Origin: Coccinella septempunctata
Lineage: Eukaryota; Arthropoda; Insecta; Coleoptera; Coccinellidae
NCBI RefSeq assembly: GCF_907165205.1
Contig: NC_058190.1
Coordinates: 10,362,001-10,426,000 of the forward strand
Reading direction: 5' to 3'
Length of the DNA: 64,000 bases
Shown here: positions 20,554 through 32,127 of the stretch, piece after piece
How positions within the stretch are numbered: the stretch's first letter is position 1
How the letters are laid out: each line of letters opens with the position of its first letter
Notes under the pieces: model-generated
Databases searched by the model: none
Told to the model about the DNA's origin: nothing
The model's input: only the letters and a program-made list of their open reading frames with translations
Position numbers and translations under genes: made by a program

Positions 20554-23263
20554 ATTGAAAACAGTTACTTATGGCACAAATTCAGCCCCCTTCTTAAGTA
20601 CAAGATGCTTAAAAGAACTAGCAATGCAAAATAGGGAGAAATTTCCTCTCGCAAGCGAAGCAATTCTGAACTCCTGTTATGTGGATGATTTTCTTTTTGG
20701 CTGTCATGATGTATCAACTTTGATTGAGGCTCACCATCAACTCACTAATTGCTTACAATCAGCTTGCATATCACTCCACAAGTGGGGTTCAAATTCTCAG
20801 GAATTCTTAAATTCTATTTCAAAAAATTCTCACAAGGAAAATTATACTTTAGATTCAGGAAAATCTTCAAACAAAATTTTAGGTATGCTATGGGATTCGC
20901 GGTCTGATAATTTTAGAATTGCATTGCCAAAATTTTCAATGAAAGAATCTTATAGTAAACGAGAAGTTCTCTCCACCATAGCATCCATTTATGATCCTCT
21001 AGGAATCATAAATCCTTTTGTTGTTAGTTTGAAAATTCTCTTGCAAAAAATTTGGATTTCAAAAATTGGATGGGATGAAAACATAAGTTCAGAACTTCTT
21101 TTTGATTGGAAGACTGCCTTAAAAGGTCTTTCAATGCTTTCCCAATTAAAAATTCCAAGAACTATTCTTCAATTTGAATCAAAAATTTTACGACATGAAA
21201 TTCACGGATTTGCCGATGCCAGCTCTCAGGCATATGGAGCCTGTATTTATTTAAGGACAGTCTATTTGAATAAATCTGTCTCTTCAAAGCTGATAACAGC
21301 TAAAAGTCGTGTTGCACCATTGAAAATCTTATCTATACCTAAACTAGAATTGATGGGAGTTGTACTCTTATCAAAACTAATTTCAAAAATCTCTAATTCA
21401 TTGTCATCCCACTTACAAAATATTGATTCCATTAATCTATGGTCTGATTCAGAAATAGTGTTAGCATGGATCCGATCTCATCCATCCCGTTGGTCTGTGT
21501 TTGTTTCTAATAGGGTAGCTCAAATCCAAGAAAATTCAAAAGGTGCCACATGGAGACATATAAGTTCCAAACTAAATCCTGCTGATTTACTCTCCAGAGG
21601 TACATTGCCAGCACAATTGATAGTCTCAGATTTGTGGTGGCACGGTCCCAGTTTCTTTTTTCAACCAGACCTTGATTTAACCCTATTCAATGTCAAGGAA
21701 TTCTTTGGTAATCTTCCAGAGCAAAAGAAAACTGTTCATTTCGTTCAAAACACTTTGGATATTTATGATGTTTTCACACAGTATTCTGATTTATTTCACT
21801 TAAAAAGGGTAATGGCCTATTGCCTCAGATTCATTCAAAATTGCAGAAGACCATTCAAAAAATTGATTGATTCGTTATCTGTTACTGAACTCAACTCAGC
21901 AGAGATCAAAATTGTTGAAGTTACTCAACGACGGTATTTTTCCTGTGAAATAGGAAATATAAAGAACGAAAAGATATTGAAAAACAAAGTTATTCAAAAA
22001 CTCAATCCATTTATCGATTCCATAGGTATTCTGAGAGTTGGAGGTAGACTCTCAAATGCTATTCTTCCCTTCAATCAAAGATTTCCCATATTACTTCCTT
22101 CTAAAAATCATATTTCAACACTTTTGTTGAAATCAGAACATTTGAGACTATTGCATGCAGGCCCTCAAAACACGCTTTCGAGTATCAGACTTAAATATTG
22201 GCCACTAGATGGACTGAGAGAAATAAAGCGTATCATTAATAAATGTCATACTTGTTATAAATTCAAACCACAATTGTGTTCACAATTAATGGGAGATCTT
22301 CCGAAGGAAAGGCTTCAAGTATCACGCCCTTTCACAAACACCTCTGTTGACTTTGATGGTCCTTATTTAATAAAATCTTCTCCGCTGAGAAGGTCTCCAC
22401 TTATGAAATGCTATATGGCAGTGTTTGTTTGTATGACAACTCGTGCGGTTCACATCGAATTGGTTTCAGGGTTAAGTACAGAGTCATTTCTACTCACTCT
22501 AAAAAGATTCATAGCTAGACGTGGAAATCCTTCTATAATATTCTCTGACAATGCCACTAATTTCCTGGGCGCAAAAAACCAGTTGAAGGAATTAAATGAA
22601 TTCTTCAAAAAACCTGGAACTTCTGAAATATTGCAAAGGTATGCTGTTCAAAACAATATTCAGTGGAAATTTATTCCCCCTCGTTCACCTCATCATGGTG
22701 GCCTGTGGGAGGCAGCCATTAAGAGCGCAAAATATCATCTCATAAGAATTATAAAAAATTATATTTTCACTTTCGAGGAATTTAGTACTGTACTAGCCCA
22801 AATTGAGGCAGTACTTAATTCACGCCCCATCTGTGGCATTTCCAATAACCCTTCAGATTTTAACGTTTTAACACCAGGACATTTTTTGATAGGGACTAGT
22901 TTGACAACTTATCCAGAAAAAGATATCACTTGTTCTCCAATGAATAGATTATCGCTTTGGCAGAAATGCGGCCAAATTCAACAGCATTTCTGGGCACGTT
23001 GGAAATTCGACTACTTGAATAGATTACAAAATAGACCTAAATGGTTCATTCCTTATAATAATATTCATGTAAATGATATTGTATTATTGAAGTATGAAGC
23101 AACACCTCCACTCAAATGGCCACTAGCACGTGTTATTGAATTGATTAAGGGCAAAGACTCACGCGTTCGTATTGTCAAAGTTAAAACTCAAGGAGGAACA
23201 TTCACTAGATCAATCACTAAAATATGCCCTCTTCCATATTGCGATAACAATATTGAATCTTAA
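20552..23263 (+). CDS. BEL/Pao pol: RT, RNase H, integrase (open over 900 codons)
   Basis: Reads on from the single-base frameshift at 20551. The RT catalytic box YVDD lies near 20678, RNase H at about 21200-21600 (HGFADASSQAYGACIY), the integrase zinc region at about 22140-22260 (H..H...CHTCYKF), and the catalytic core follows. Its acidic residues are at VDFDGPY (about 22350), FSDNATNF (about 22545) and HGGLWEAAIK (about 22700). A C-terminal domain ends at TAA 23261-23263. All three integrase acids are present. Translation would need the upstream frameshift and stop to be overcome, so this copy is probably not autonomous. Confidence 0.85.
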   Translation, partial: ELKTVTYGTNSAPFLSTRCLKELAMQNREKFPLASEAILNSCYVDDFLFGCHDVSTLIEAHHQLTNCLQSACISLHKWGSNSQEFLNSISKNSHKENYTLDSGKSSNKILGMLWDSRSDNFRIALPKFSMKESYSKREVLSTIASIYDPLGIINPFVVSLKILLQKIWISKIGWDENISSELLFDWKTALKGLSMLSQLKIPRTILQFESKILRHEIHGFADASSQAYGACIYLRTVYLNKSVSSKLITAKSRVAPLKILSIPKLELMGVVLLSKLISKISNSLSSHLQNIDSINLWSDSEIVLAWIRSHPSRWSVFVSNRVAQIQENSKGATWRHISSKLNPADLLSRGTLPAQLIVSDLWWHGPSFFFQPDLDLTLFNVKEFFGNLPEQKKTVHFVQNTLDIYDVFTQYSDLFHLKRVMAYCLRFIQNCRRPFKKLIDSLSVTELNSAEIKIVEVTQRRYFSCEIGNIKNEKILKNKVIQKLNPFIDSIGILRVGGRLSNAILPFNQRFPILLPSKNHISTLLLKSEHLRLLHAGPQNTLSSIRLKYWPLDGLREIKRIINKCHTCYKFKPQLCSQLMGDLPKERLQVSRPFTNTSVDFDGPYLIKSSPLRRSPLMKCYMAVFVCMTTRAVHIELVSGLSTESFLLTLKRFIARRGNPSIIFSDNATNFLGAKNQLKELNEFFKKPGTSEILQRYAVQNNIQWKFIPPRSPHHGGLWEAAIKSAKYHLIRIIKNYIFTFEEFSTVLAQIEAVLNSRPICGISNNPSDFNVLTPGHFLIGTSLTTYPEKDITCSPMNRLSLWQKCGQIQQHFWARWKFDYLNRLQNRPKWFIPYNNIHVNDIVLLKYEATPPLKWPLARVIELIKGKDSRVRIVKVKTQGGTFTRSITKICPLPYCDNNIES

Positions 23264-23342
23264 TATGAAGTGTTAAAATATATCGTTATTTTAGAACTCT
23301 TTATTTTCAATTCTTAACCTCAACGGTTCAGCCCGGGGAGTA

Positions 23343-23599
23343 TGTTTAATTTTCATTAAAATAGCGTGCGTGTTCATGTCATATTAGTTACTAGGGTGAT
23401 TCGTTAATATAAAAAGACAGTCGAAAATACATCAGTCAATTCATCAGAAGCTTTTCAATTTTCTATCCAAAAATAATCAATTCTAAAAAGAATATTCGTT
23501 GAGTGACCAGGACCGACCTACAGTATTGTTCAATTCTTCGTTCCCTAATAAAAACCAGCAACACAAATATTTATGTGTTCATCTTATTGAATGGATACA
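23343..23599 (+). repeat. BEL/Pao 3' LTR (257 bp) with purine-rich tract before it
   Basis: Preceded by GCCCGGGGAGTA, the likely polypurine primer. Followed by the CGCTT duplication. Confidence 0.9.
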
Positions 23600-23760
23600 C
23601 GCTTTATAATCGTTTGATTTGAATTATTAAATTTGACATGTTTATTCTAACCTCAAATATATCGTATGGTTTATGTGAAGACGCGTTATTCTGAATAATT
23701 CAATAATACGTACACGATCTCTTTATTATCTTATCGCCTGTGATTTGTGATTTTCCAATA

Positions 23761-25022
23761 ATGGATTTAAATGAAACACTATTGCCTTTGGCAGGAATCA
23801 TTGTTGCTACCGTTATGTTAGGTGTTTCTCTAAAATTAAAACAGAAGAAATCAATAAAGAAGAGGAATCCACCTAGAAAATGGTTCTCAAGAAGGGGATC
23901 ACATGGTTTGGGAATTTTAAAAATGGTGAATGAGGAATTTACAATGGAAGATGCAGATTCATTTAAAAATTTATTTAGAATGAGCAAAGAAAAATTCGAT
24001 TTTCTATTGAATTTAATCAAAAAAGATATAGAAAGAGCTGAATTGCCAATGCAAAACACAGTATCAGCAAAACATAGGTAAGATTCAATTCACTGCAAAA
24101 TATCGGTGAAAGTAAGTAATATTTTTTTATGTTTTAAAGGTTAGAAATAACATTACGATTCCTGGCTACCGGTGAGTCTTTTCGTTCACTGATGTTCAGT
24201 ACCAGGGTTCATGAGAGCAGTATATCTCGATTTGTACCCGAGGTGTGTAGGGCAATACACAAACAGTTGAGAATCAACCATTTGAAGGTATATACTCAAA
24301 TTAAAAAAATTAGTTGGTAATATTCATTAATTATGTATTATCGTAGATGCCCTCGACTACAGAAGAGTGGATGTCGATAGCTGAAGGCTTCAACAATCTA
24401 TGGCAATTTCCCCATTGCTTAGGACCTTTAGATGGAAGACATATAACATTTAGAGCTCCAAAATCAGAAGGCTCCTATTACCATAATTATAAAGGAAGTG
24501 ATAGCATTGTCCTTCTTGCCTTGGTTGATGCTCGCTATAGATTCATATACCTACGTAAACTTAGGTTGCAATGGCCGCATCAGTGATGGTGGTGTTTTCC
24601 GGAACTCAAAGCTATCAGAAATATTACAAAAAAATTCTGCCAACCTCCCAAAAGATCAAGCATTGCCAGGAAGATCAAAAGCAATAACTTTTGTTGTTGT
24701 TGCTGATGATGCTTTTCCTTTAAAAACAAATTTGATGAAGCCTTTTTCTATGAGAGGTTTGAGTCTGCAACATAGAAGATTCAATTATAGACTTTCAAGA
24801 GCACGTAGGGTGGTGAAAAATGCCTTTGGAATATTAGCAAACCGGTTCAGAGTTCTTCTCAATCCAATAAGTTTGAACGTTGAAAAGGTTGAAGCGATTT
24901 GTTTGGCTTGTGTTTGTCTCCACAATTATTTACTTGAAGACATTCTTACTGAAAATCGAGCCTGTAGTGACATCACAGACATTCCCAGAGTAGGTAATCA
25001 GGCTGGCAATAGATCCTCGTGA
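23761..25022 (+). pseudogene. Harbinger 4 transposase, three exons
   Basis: Exons 23761-24077, 24140-24287 and 24347-25022 have GT-AG borders, and the first junction keeps phase. Exon 1 has a hydrophobic N-terminal segment (PLAGIIVATVMLGVSL) and FRMSKEKFDFLLNLI. Exon 2 has RFLATGESFRSLMFSTRV. Exon 3 holds the DDE_Tnp_4 nuclease: LGPLDGRHITF (first Asp) and GCNGRISDGGVFRNS (second Asp). The third acidic residue, expected as Glu in RVV-E-NAFGIL, is Lys here (AAA). A 4-bp insertion near 24553 (ATAC|CTAC|GTAAAC) shifts the frame. The transposase is therefore inactive on two counts. Confidence 0.8.
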
Positions 25023-25259
25023 GATGCTAGAGCTGTGAGAGAAGAGCTCAGCGAATATTTCTCTGCACCAGAAGGACAAGTCGACTGGCAAGATGAACAA
25101 ATCAATAGTTTTAACTCATGAGCAATAGAAAAAGAACAGTTAATGAGTCATGTTTCGACATTATGTGAATAAAGATTGTTATGTTTTGTGATTTATGAAT
25201 TAAGTGAATGAATACAGTAATTATCTTACAACTTTTATTTACTGACAAGTATTTAGATT
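25023..25259. other. Intergenic spacer of Harbinger 4
   Basis: Convergent 3' ends of the two element genes with AT-rich, AATAAA-like sequence. No further gene. Confidence 0.4.
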
Positions 25260-26132
25260 TTATTTCATTCTACTTTCTTTGATTCCTTCAAACAAGAGAT
25301 TAATTATCCGTTCTTCCACATCAGATTTAACTTGTGGATCTGATATTTGCCTCATTTTGGAAACAACATATTTTCCAAATGCTTCTTCTGCATCAATTTC
25401 TTTATTTTTATTCGTCGGTGCTTCAGAAATAGTTTTGGATAGTGTGCTCAGGGCAGCAGAAGCTTCTTTCAAAAGTGAATTTGAGTCATCATCTAACTTC
25501 TTTTTTCGTTTTGGCCTTGGAGATTCAAGTGGCAGCTCAGATTCCTCTGATATTAGAAAGCCAGATTCATCAACAAAACACTGTTCCAATTCATTGGGGC
25601 ATTCTTTTGATTCTTGAGGGGCAGCTTCGATCTCCAAGAACTGAGAGGAATCAAAAGAAGGCCTCACATCAACATGGTCGACAATGAACTTCATACTATT
25701 AAAGTACCATAATGAAGGTATATAGATCTGTTAGAAAATGTCATCTTGTCCAGCACCACTTTTCATGCTTTGAACGTGTTTTCTATGCTCATTCAAGAAA
25801 TTTGTTTTCAGAGCTTGAAATTTGCTTTTAATTTCTTGGGACGTTACACTGGGCCTTAACGTCTTCAGGGATGCTTCTATAGCTTCTATCGCTGTATTTC
25901 GGGCATGTTTGTTCTTGTACATGGGTGATTTTGCCGCATACAAACATGGGTACTTGTGATACTCCTCTATCAGGAGTGAAACTTGATCTCTAGACCACGA
26001 CATGATATCAATATTACTTGACTCAACAGAACAACACACACCACACTTAAGATTTTTCTTTCGATAACTATGATTGTATGCACCAAACTCTCTAAACACC
26101 CTGAAATGGTCTATTAACTTTCTACCCTCCAT
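25260..26132 (-). pseudogene. Harbinger 4 MADF-BESS protein
   Basis: The minus-strand frame from 26132 contains a MADF domain (WSRDQVSLLIEEYHKYPCLYAA...IEASLKTLRP...KSKFQALKTNF), where the likely natural start is MSWSRDQ at about 26003. It reaches GAGQDDIF and a TAA (25731-25733), then continues in the same frame with IPSLWYFNSMKFIVD, the usual end of the domain. An acidic linker, a KRKKK basic patch and a BESS-like C terminus (EEAFGKYVVSKMRQI...) follow. The protein would bind element ends together with the transposase. One nonsense codon is the only lesion seen. Confidence 0.75.
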
Positions 26133-26529
26133 AACTTAACCGCTGTAACGTAAACACAAATCACAGATTTCCTTAACCTACAAGATTAGGCTATGTTATA
26201 ATTCTTCTTCTATCTTTTATTATGTGCCTGCCTGGTAGCCATCTACATGTTTTATTTCTTGAAGATATACTTAAAATGGCGTCAACCCGTTCTGGTTCAT
26301 TGCGCATATTTACTGTCATATTTTCGACCACTTTTAGAAAATTTCGGAATGAAATGAATTATCTGGAGAATTCTACCGAAAGTGTGTTGCAACTGCAGAT
26401 AATTCACGCTGAATGAATTTTCGGATAAATTTTCTAGAGAATTCTCGGCTGTTGCAAACGGGCTTTAAACACAACCAACGTAAACAAGTCGGAAGGAAAG
26501 AGAAGTAAATATGGCGCTACTCTCAATTT

Positions 26530-27060
26530 TTCATGTTAACAGTACAGTGAAAAAATTGAGATCCATTTTGTACATTTATCGACGACTTAAACCTATCCTT
26601 CCGCAAAGATATTTGAGAACATTGTATTTTGCCTTAGTGCAGTCATATTCGGTATGGTGTAGCAGTTTGGGGTGGTGCATTGCATACACATTTGAAGCCG
26701 ATCGAAGTCATGCAAAGGAGATTCCTATAACTCATTTATTCGAGGGATAGTAGGTACCCCTGGGATCCTCTTTATGAGGAGGCGGACGTTTTGGATGTAA
26801 GAAAGTTGTTCTTTTTAACCGCAGTCACTAATTATCATGTTGGTTATAAGATGCGTTCTGTTCACCGGTATGATACTCGCTGTAAGGATCATTTTGTCGC
26901 ACCATTGATGGTTTAAAGAACAACCTAGCGATCATACAGTTTTTTTTGCTTCTAGGATACACCACCGGCTGCCTGAGGAGGTTGAGTCCTTGCGGACTCT
27001 CCATCTGTTCAAAAAATATGTAAAAAAATATTTATTTATATTACATCGTTGATTGATGCA
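26530..27060 (+). mobile_element. LINE fragment, RT thumb and C terminus
   Basis: Plus-strand frames contain KKLRSILYIYRRLKPILPQRYLRTLYFALVQS, an EADVLDVRKLFFLTAVTNYHV segment and a final LHLFKKYVKKYL. These match CR1/Jockey-like LINE C termini, with several frameshifts and stops. No target duplication identified. Confidence 0.55.
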
Positions 27061-27401
27061 TTTAGGACAGTGTAAATAGATGATAGTAAAGAAGTGGTGG
27101 TCTTGACAATTTATTGAATTTTTTGTTGCTTTCTTTTTGACTTTATTGTTTTTTGTAGCTGTAGTTGTACAGGGTGAGCAAAATTCGTTGTCTACTGAAG
27201 GGATCTCGAGAACTATAGAAGCTTGAAGAAAACGGACGACACATTCTCGAGCTCTTTTTTCCTGACTATTCCAAATCTGAAAAGAGATCCAGCCTAACGT
27301 TCATAGATTTTGAGTTATGAACGAAAATTGAGAAATTGTCATTTTCAATGAAGCTGAATAACTCGCTTCAGTTGGGGAGCCGAAGAGGGAAATTCGGGAT
27401 T

Positions 27402-28635
27402 TACTCGAGCGTGTCAGATTAATATATGGGGACATACCTTGGACCCTGTAGAGTACCTTTACCAAAAATTAGACCTGTATATAGGGGGAATTATCTAGGA
27501 CCTGTCAGAATAGTAAAAAAACGATCATTGTACATACTCAAGTGTATCAGGTTAAAATATATGTGGTTAATTACATGTTGAAAAGTATAATATATTCTCT
27601 TAATCTGACAATTTGAGCGTGTCGAAAATGTGTGGGAGGGCGCCAAAGTTGCAAATAAAAACGTCAAGTGTACATTCTCGAGCGTGGTGGCGTTTTTTCT
27701 TATTTTGAAGCTAATGATTCAAGAATAACGGAAAAAATATAATCTGACAGTTTTATCGAGCCGAAACAATAAAAATTGGCCATAAAAGTCACAAAAATCA
27801 GTTTTTTTGAATTATTTCCTTCCTGGGCTTCAAATCTTTTTTGCATTCAGTATAAAAGTTGTAGAGCATAACATTTTCTACAAATTTTGTCCCAAGCAAT
27901 TTTTTCTACTTTCAAACGTTTTTGAGATATGGCGATTAATGCGAGGTGTTTAGCGATACATGCTGAAGCGTTGTTCATTCGTTGGAAAATAGTACATTCT
28001 AAGGTTCAGTCACAGACAACACTAAAATTTTCGTGACTAATTTGGAAATTGTCATCATAGAAATACCTTGTCACTTTGACAATTGTAGATTAGGCTGGGA
28101 TTCTCCATTGACCTTGCCCTTTCGCATGTGTGGCTAAGCTTCTCGCCCTTATCGCCCTCTAACTCGAGAACGGTTAAGAGTATGTAAAATTGCTTCAGAC
28201 AAAAGTTGTGTAAAATTTTATTATTTACTTTCATGATGAATACTAAAACGATTAGAGGTACAGGGAGGGAAATATTAAAAAAAAGGGATTTTGATTATCT
28301 TCAAAGTGTCAGATTAACCCATAATAACCTAGTGTTACACATATGTAACGCAAATTTCACTGGCAACTCTATTTTATTTCTCAGTAAATGTAGCTATTAG
28401 CGTTACATATATGTAACATCATTTTTCTCAAAAGCCATACATTGAAGTATTTTTTTTTTTGAGTTGTTTTTGTCCTGTAGACTCCAATAAAGGGTTTTTA
28501 TTCAATTAGAATAATCATAGAAACTCAGGTTATTAAGGGTTAAAAACACCCCCCTGATTAGTGTCAGATTAACAGGTCAACACGTCTACAACACCCAGAT
28601 TAAGAATCTGTATGAAAATCTGACACGCTCGAGTA
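27402..28635. mobile_element. Inverted-repeat element B (1,234 bp), unclassified
   Basis: The ends TACTCGAGCGTGTCAGATTA and AATCTGACACGCTCGAGTA are inverted copies. Further GTGTCAGATTAA and TCGAGCGTG motifs recur inside (27610, 27670, 28309, 28560). There is no open frame of note and no clear target duplication. Confidence 0.6.
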
Positions 28636-28639
28636 TGTA

Positions 28640-29786
28640 CAGGCTGGGCAAAATTCGATGTTTTAGCACTACAGTTTTTAAACCAGAGGAGATACACAAA
28701 ATCTGATACCCCATTCTCGTTCTCTTTTTCTGAGAAACTAACAATAGTAGTAGTGATTTTTGGACACTTTCTTTTGTTTTCGAATTATAAGCAAAAATTG
28801 GAAAAATGGCGATATCGAAATAAATTTCTATCTCTGCTAATACTGATGATAGAGCTCTGAAATTGAAACATTATACAGGCACTTTTTTACGTAGAATCCA
28901 GTGGAGTACTCGCCTTTTTAGCAGGATGTTTAATTACGAAGCTATGACCCAAAGTAATGTTTTTTTTTAAAAGGGAACACTAGTTTTCTGTGCAATTTTT
29001 TGAAAGTTTAATTTTTACTGATTTCAAAAATATAAAATATCATATGGTTTGAATCAATATAAATAATAAAAAATGGTCAAAAACCTTTTTTCTCAATATT
29101 TCTATGGTTTCAACTTTTGACGAGCACAGAAAAATAGAGTTTCCTATAACAAAAGCAGTCTCTTTCCGGCAATGTCATTCTTTCTATGCTTTTTACGAAT
29201 TTTCACAAAATTTGAATCAAGATATATTTCATAAATGTTCATAATAATGAAAGGACTCATAGAAGGAGACAGTGGTAATCATACGATGCTTTATGTTTCT
29301 GTGCTCATCAAAAGTTGAAACCATAGAAATATTGAGAAAAAAGGTTTTTGACCATTTTCTATTATTTATATTGATACAAACCATATGATATTATATATTT
29401 TTGAAAGCAGTAAAAATTAAGCTTTCAAAAAATTGCACAGAAAACTTGTGTTCTCATTTGAAAAAACATAACTTTGGGTCATAGCTTCGTAATTAAAAAT
29501 CCTGCTGAAAAGGCGAGCACGCCACTGGATTCTACGTAAAAAAGTGCCTCTATAATGTTTCAATTTCAGAGCTCTATCATCAGTATTAGCGGAGATATAG
29601 ATTTATTTAGAAATCGCCATTTTTCCAATTTTCGCTTATAACTCGAAAACAAAAGAAAAAAGACAAAAATGACTACTACTATTGTTATTTTCTCAGAAAA
29701 AGAGAACGAGAATGGAGTATCAGATTTTGTGTATCTCCTCTGGTTTAAAAACTGCAGTGCTAAAACATCGAATTTTGCCCACCCTG
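28640..29786. mobile_element. Foldback element C, copy 2 (1,147 bp)
   Basis: Same family and structure as 9456-10598, with TA at both flanks (28638-28639, 29787-29788). It begins CAGGCTGGGCAAAATTCGAT. The arms pair over about half a kilobase each. Confidence 0.85.
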
Positions 29787-31105
29787 TACAAGTAACGATT
29801 TTTTTTTACATTTTCAAAGGACCACTGTGACCTTGCGTCACGTCCAAATTGTCTGTCCCTTGAAAAGTAGCTTCCTTTGGGTCCAATTAACATATCCTCC
29901 AAAAATCTGACGCGGTGGAACATTTTTTTTACCATTTTCAACTCTTCCGTATGGCCAGTCATCTTCGAGATACGACAGGGATTTCTGATTTTCAAAATGT
30001 AAACTGTTGTTGAAAGTTCTTTCATCTTGCTGCATTTTTTTTTGCTGATTTCAAAAATGTATCATATGTCGCTATTCCAATGAATATAACATAGGAAACA
30101 AATTCAATACTTTTTCCTGCTTTTCAATTCACTGTTGAATTTTCAGTAGGCTGGCCTAACCATAGCGACCGTTGAAAATGCATTATGGTTCGTGAACTCC
30201 ATATACTATGTGAACTCAACCTTCTGTGATAAAAATCACGTACTGTCGAATAACTATTTTTTTTATATATCGATACCCTTTAAAAGAGAGGAAAAGACTT
30301 TCGTCTGATTATTAAAGAAGAAAATTGATTCATTTATCGTTTTTCTATTTATGAAAGAAACATTAAGAGTCAGTAATATAAATAAAATACGATAGTTACC
30401 TATAATATAATTTTTACAAATGTAAGATGATGTAAAATAGGTACTTCTATCAACAGTAGTTTTCGAATTGTAAACCATCGTTAGATAAGCATGGCAAATA
30501 TCGCGAGAATAAACGATGACAAAGTAATCATCGAAATATTTATTGTGCAATCCGTGATTCCAATCATAGAGGCTCAAGTTCACAAAAGCTAATGTATATT
30601 CAACGGTTGCTATGGTGAGCCAGCCTACTTATAATTCAACAGAGAACCGAAAAGCAGGAAAAAGTATTGAATTTTTTTCTTATGTTATATTCATGTGAAT
30701 AGCGACATATGATATATTTTTGAAATCAGCAAAAATATTGCAGCAGAATAAAAGAACTTTCAACTATAGTTTACATTTGAAAAATCAGAAATCCCTGTCG
30801 TATCTCGAAAATGATAGGATCGATAAATTTCTTAATATCATATTCGAATTCCTCATAACAAAGTGCTTGTAGAATGTAACAACGGATTTCGAATATGAGT
30901 TCAAACAAAAGAGTTTCAGCTTCATTGAAAATTACAATTTCTCAATTTTCGTTCACAACTCAAAATCTATGAACGTAAGGCTGAATCTGTTTTCAGTTTT
31001 GGATTAGTCAAGAAAAAAGAGCTGGAGAATGTGTCGTCTGTTTTCTTCTAGCTGCTATAGTTCTCGAGATCCCTTCAGTAGACAACGAATTTTGCCCACC
31101 CTGTA

Positions 31106-32127
31106 CTCTCGGAAGAAGAATTCAAATAACTAGAAAACGGTTAATCTGTCAAGAATACCTACCTTTTACCTTTCAAATATTTCGCTATATCTTGGTTTAT
31201 ATGTGCGAGATATCAAAAAAATTCAATTCAGTGATTTTTATTTTTTATGTGATATGTGATACTCGTAACAGATCATACAAATTATTTTCGGCCAATAAAA
31301 AAGAAGATGTATCAAATCAATCTATTAATTCACAGAACGATAATATGTACAGAAAATGAAGTGGATAACGCTTTAACTGGCGTTATGTATCCAAGTGTTT
31401 TCCATCGGAGGAGTTGTCTTGCTCAGAAGAGGTCAAATGAAACGGAAACCGTAAGGTCAGCATGAAATAAAACACCCCTTACCTGGAGTCGATGGAAGAG
31501 CGGCTTTCCACTGAACAAGGGGTGATTATTTTTAAGATGTTAACTACACAAAATTGAAGGCCCCTTTAAGGGCAAAAATGGTGGATTCGGCCCGTCGCGC
31601 GAAGGACAGGTCTTTGATGTTTTTCTATATTTTCTGGGGAGAAAATTTAAATGAAAATCTGTTGAATTTAACGAATAAATCTATTGCAGAAATTTGAATA
31701 CAAGCACGTATTTGGTCGATAACGACCACAATATAATCTCAATTTCTTTCACACATGCAAAGTGCGCAAAGCAATAATCATTAAAATTTCATCAATAAAA
31801 ATCTTGGATTAAAAATTCTCTTTTCTCAATTTCACAACAACAATAAGAATATGATCAAAAATCAGATTAATTTTAGAGGAGCTTTCAGGACTCTGGACAA
31901 ACAAAAATTGGAACCTTCTACCTTTTTCTGCGACCAGCGACCGTCGTTCGCCTGGGGCTGCTGGTGAACTTTTCGATCACCAGACTTTCCTCGCACAGAA
32001 CGGCGAATTCTTTACACTTAACCGCACTTCCCGCACTTTTCCGTCGTCAACGATTAACGCTCTTCGTTTCGACTCTATACGAAATTCCTAAAATCCTATA
32101 TCCGATCTATACCACAAATAAAAACAA
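31106..32127. other. Unassigned 1 kb
   Basis: No gene recognised. A short inverted pair (CACCCCTTAC / AAGGGGTG) lies near 31462 and 31519. Confidence 0.3.

Larger units (their letters stand above)
17540..23599 (+). mobile_element. BEL/Pao LTR retrotransposon, nearly complete
   Basis: LTRs at 17540-17794 and 23343-23599 begin TGTTTAATT and end GGATACA. The flanks CGCTT (17535-17539, 23600-23604) are a 5-bp target duplication. The gag-pol reading frame covers 18052-23263 with one stop and one single-base frameshift. The 2-bp difference between the LTRs points to a recent insertion into the left part of Harbinger 4. Confidence 0.9.
17388..26464 (+). mobile_element. PIF/Harbinger element 4, two genes, split by a BEL/Pao element
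   Basis: Inverted ends AGCCCGTTTGCAACAGCCGA on both sides, flanked by TTA (17385-17387, 26465-26467). Removing the BEL/Pao insert leaves about 3.0 kb, a normal size for an autonomous Harbinger. It holds a three-exon transposase (plus strand) facing a MADF-BESS gene (minus strand). AGAATTCTCT motifs near both ends are likely binding sites. Damage is light (one 4-bp insertion, one catalytic substitution and one stop), so this is the best-preserved Harbinger here. Confidence 0.85.
27170..31103. mobile_element. Foldback element A, enlarged by internal insertions
   Basis: Left arm CAGGGTGAGCAAAATTCGTT and right arm CAGGGTGGGCAAAATTCGTT (reversed) are flanked by TA (27168-27169, 31104-31105). The outer about 200 bp of each arm pair well (27170-27370 with 30900-31103). 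The inner arms pair again at 29956-30160 and 30600-30825. Elements B and C lie between. No coding capacity is supported. Confidence 0.75.

Noticed and set aside
30263..30583. 106-codon minus-strand frame
   Set aside because: It lies in the loop of foldback element A and has no recognisable motif.
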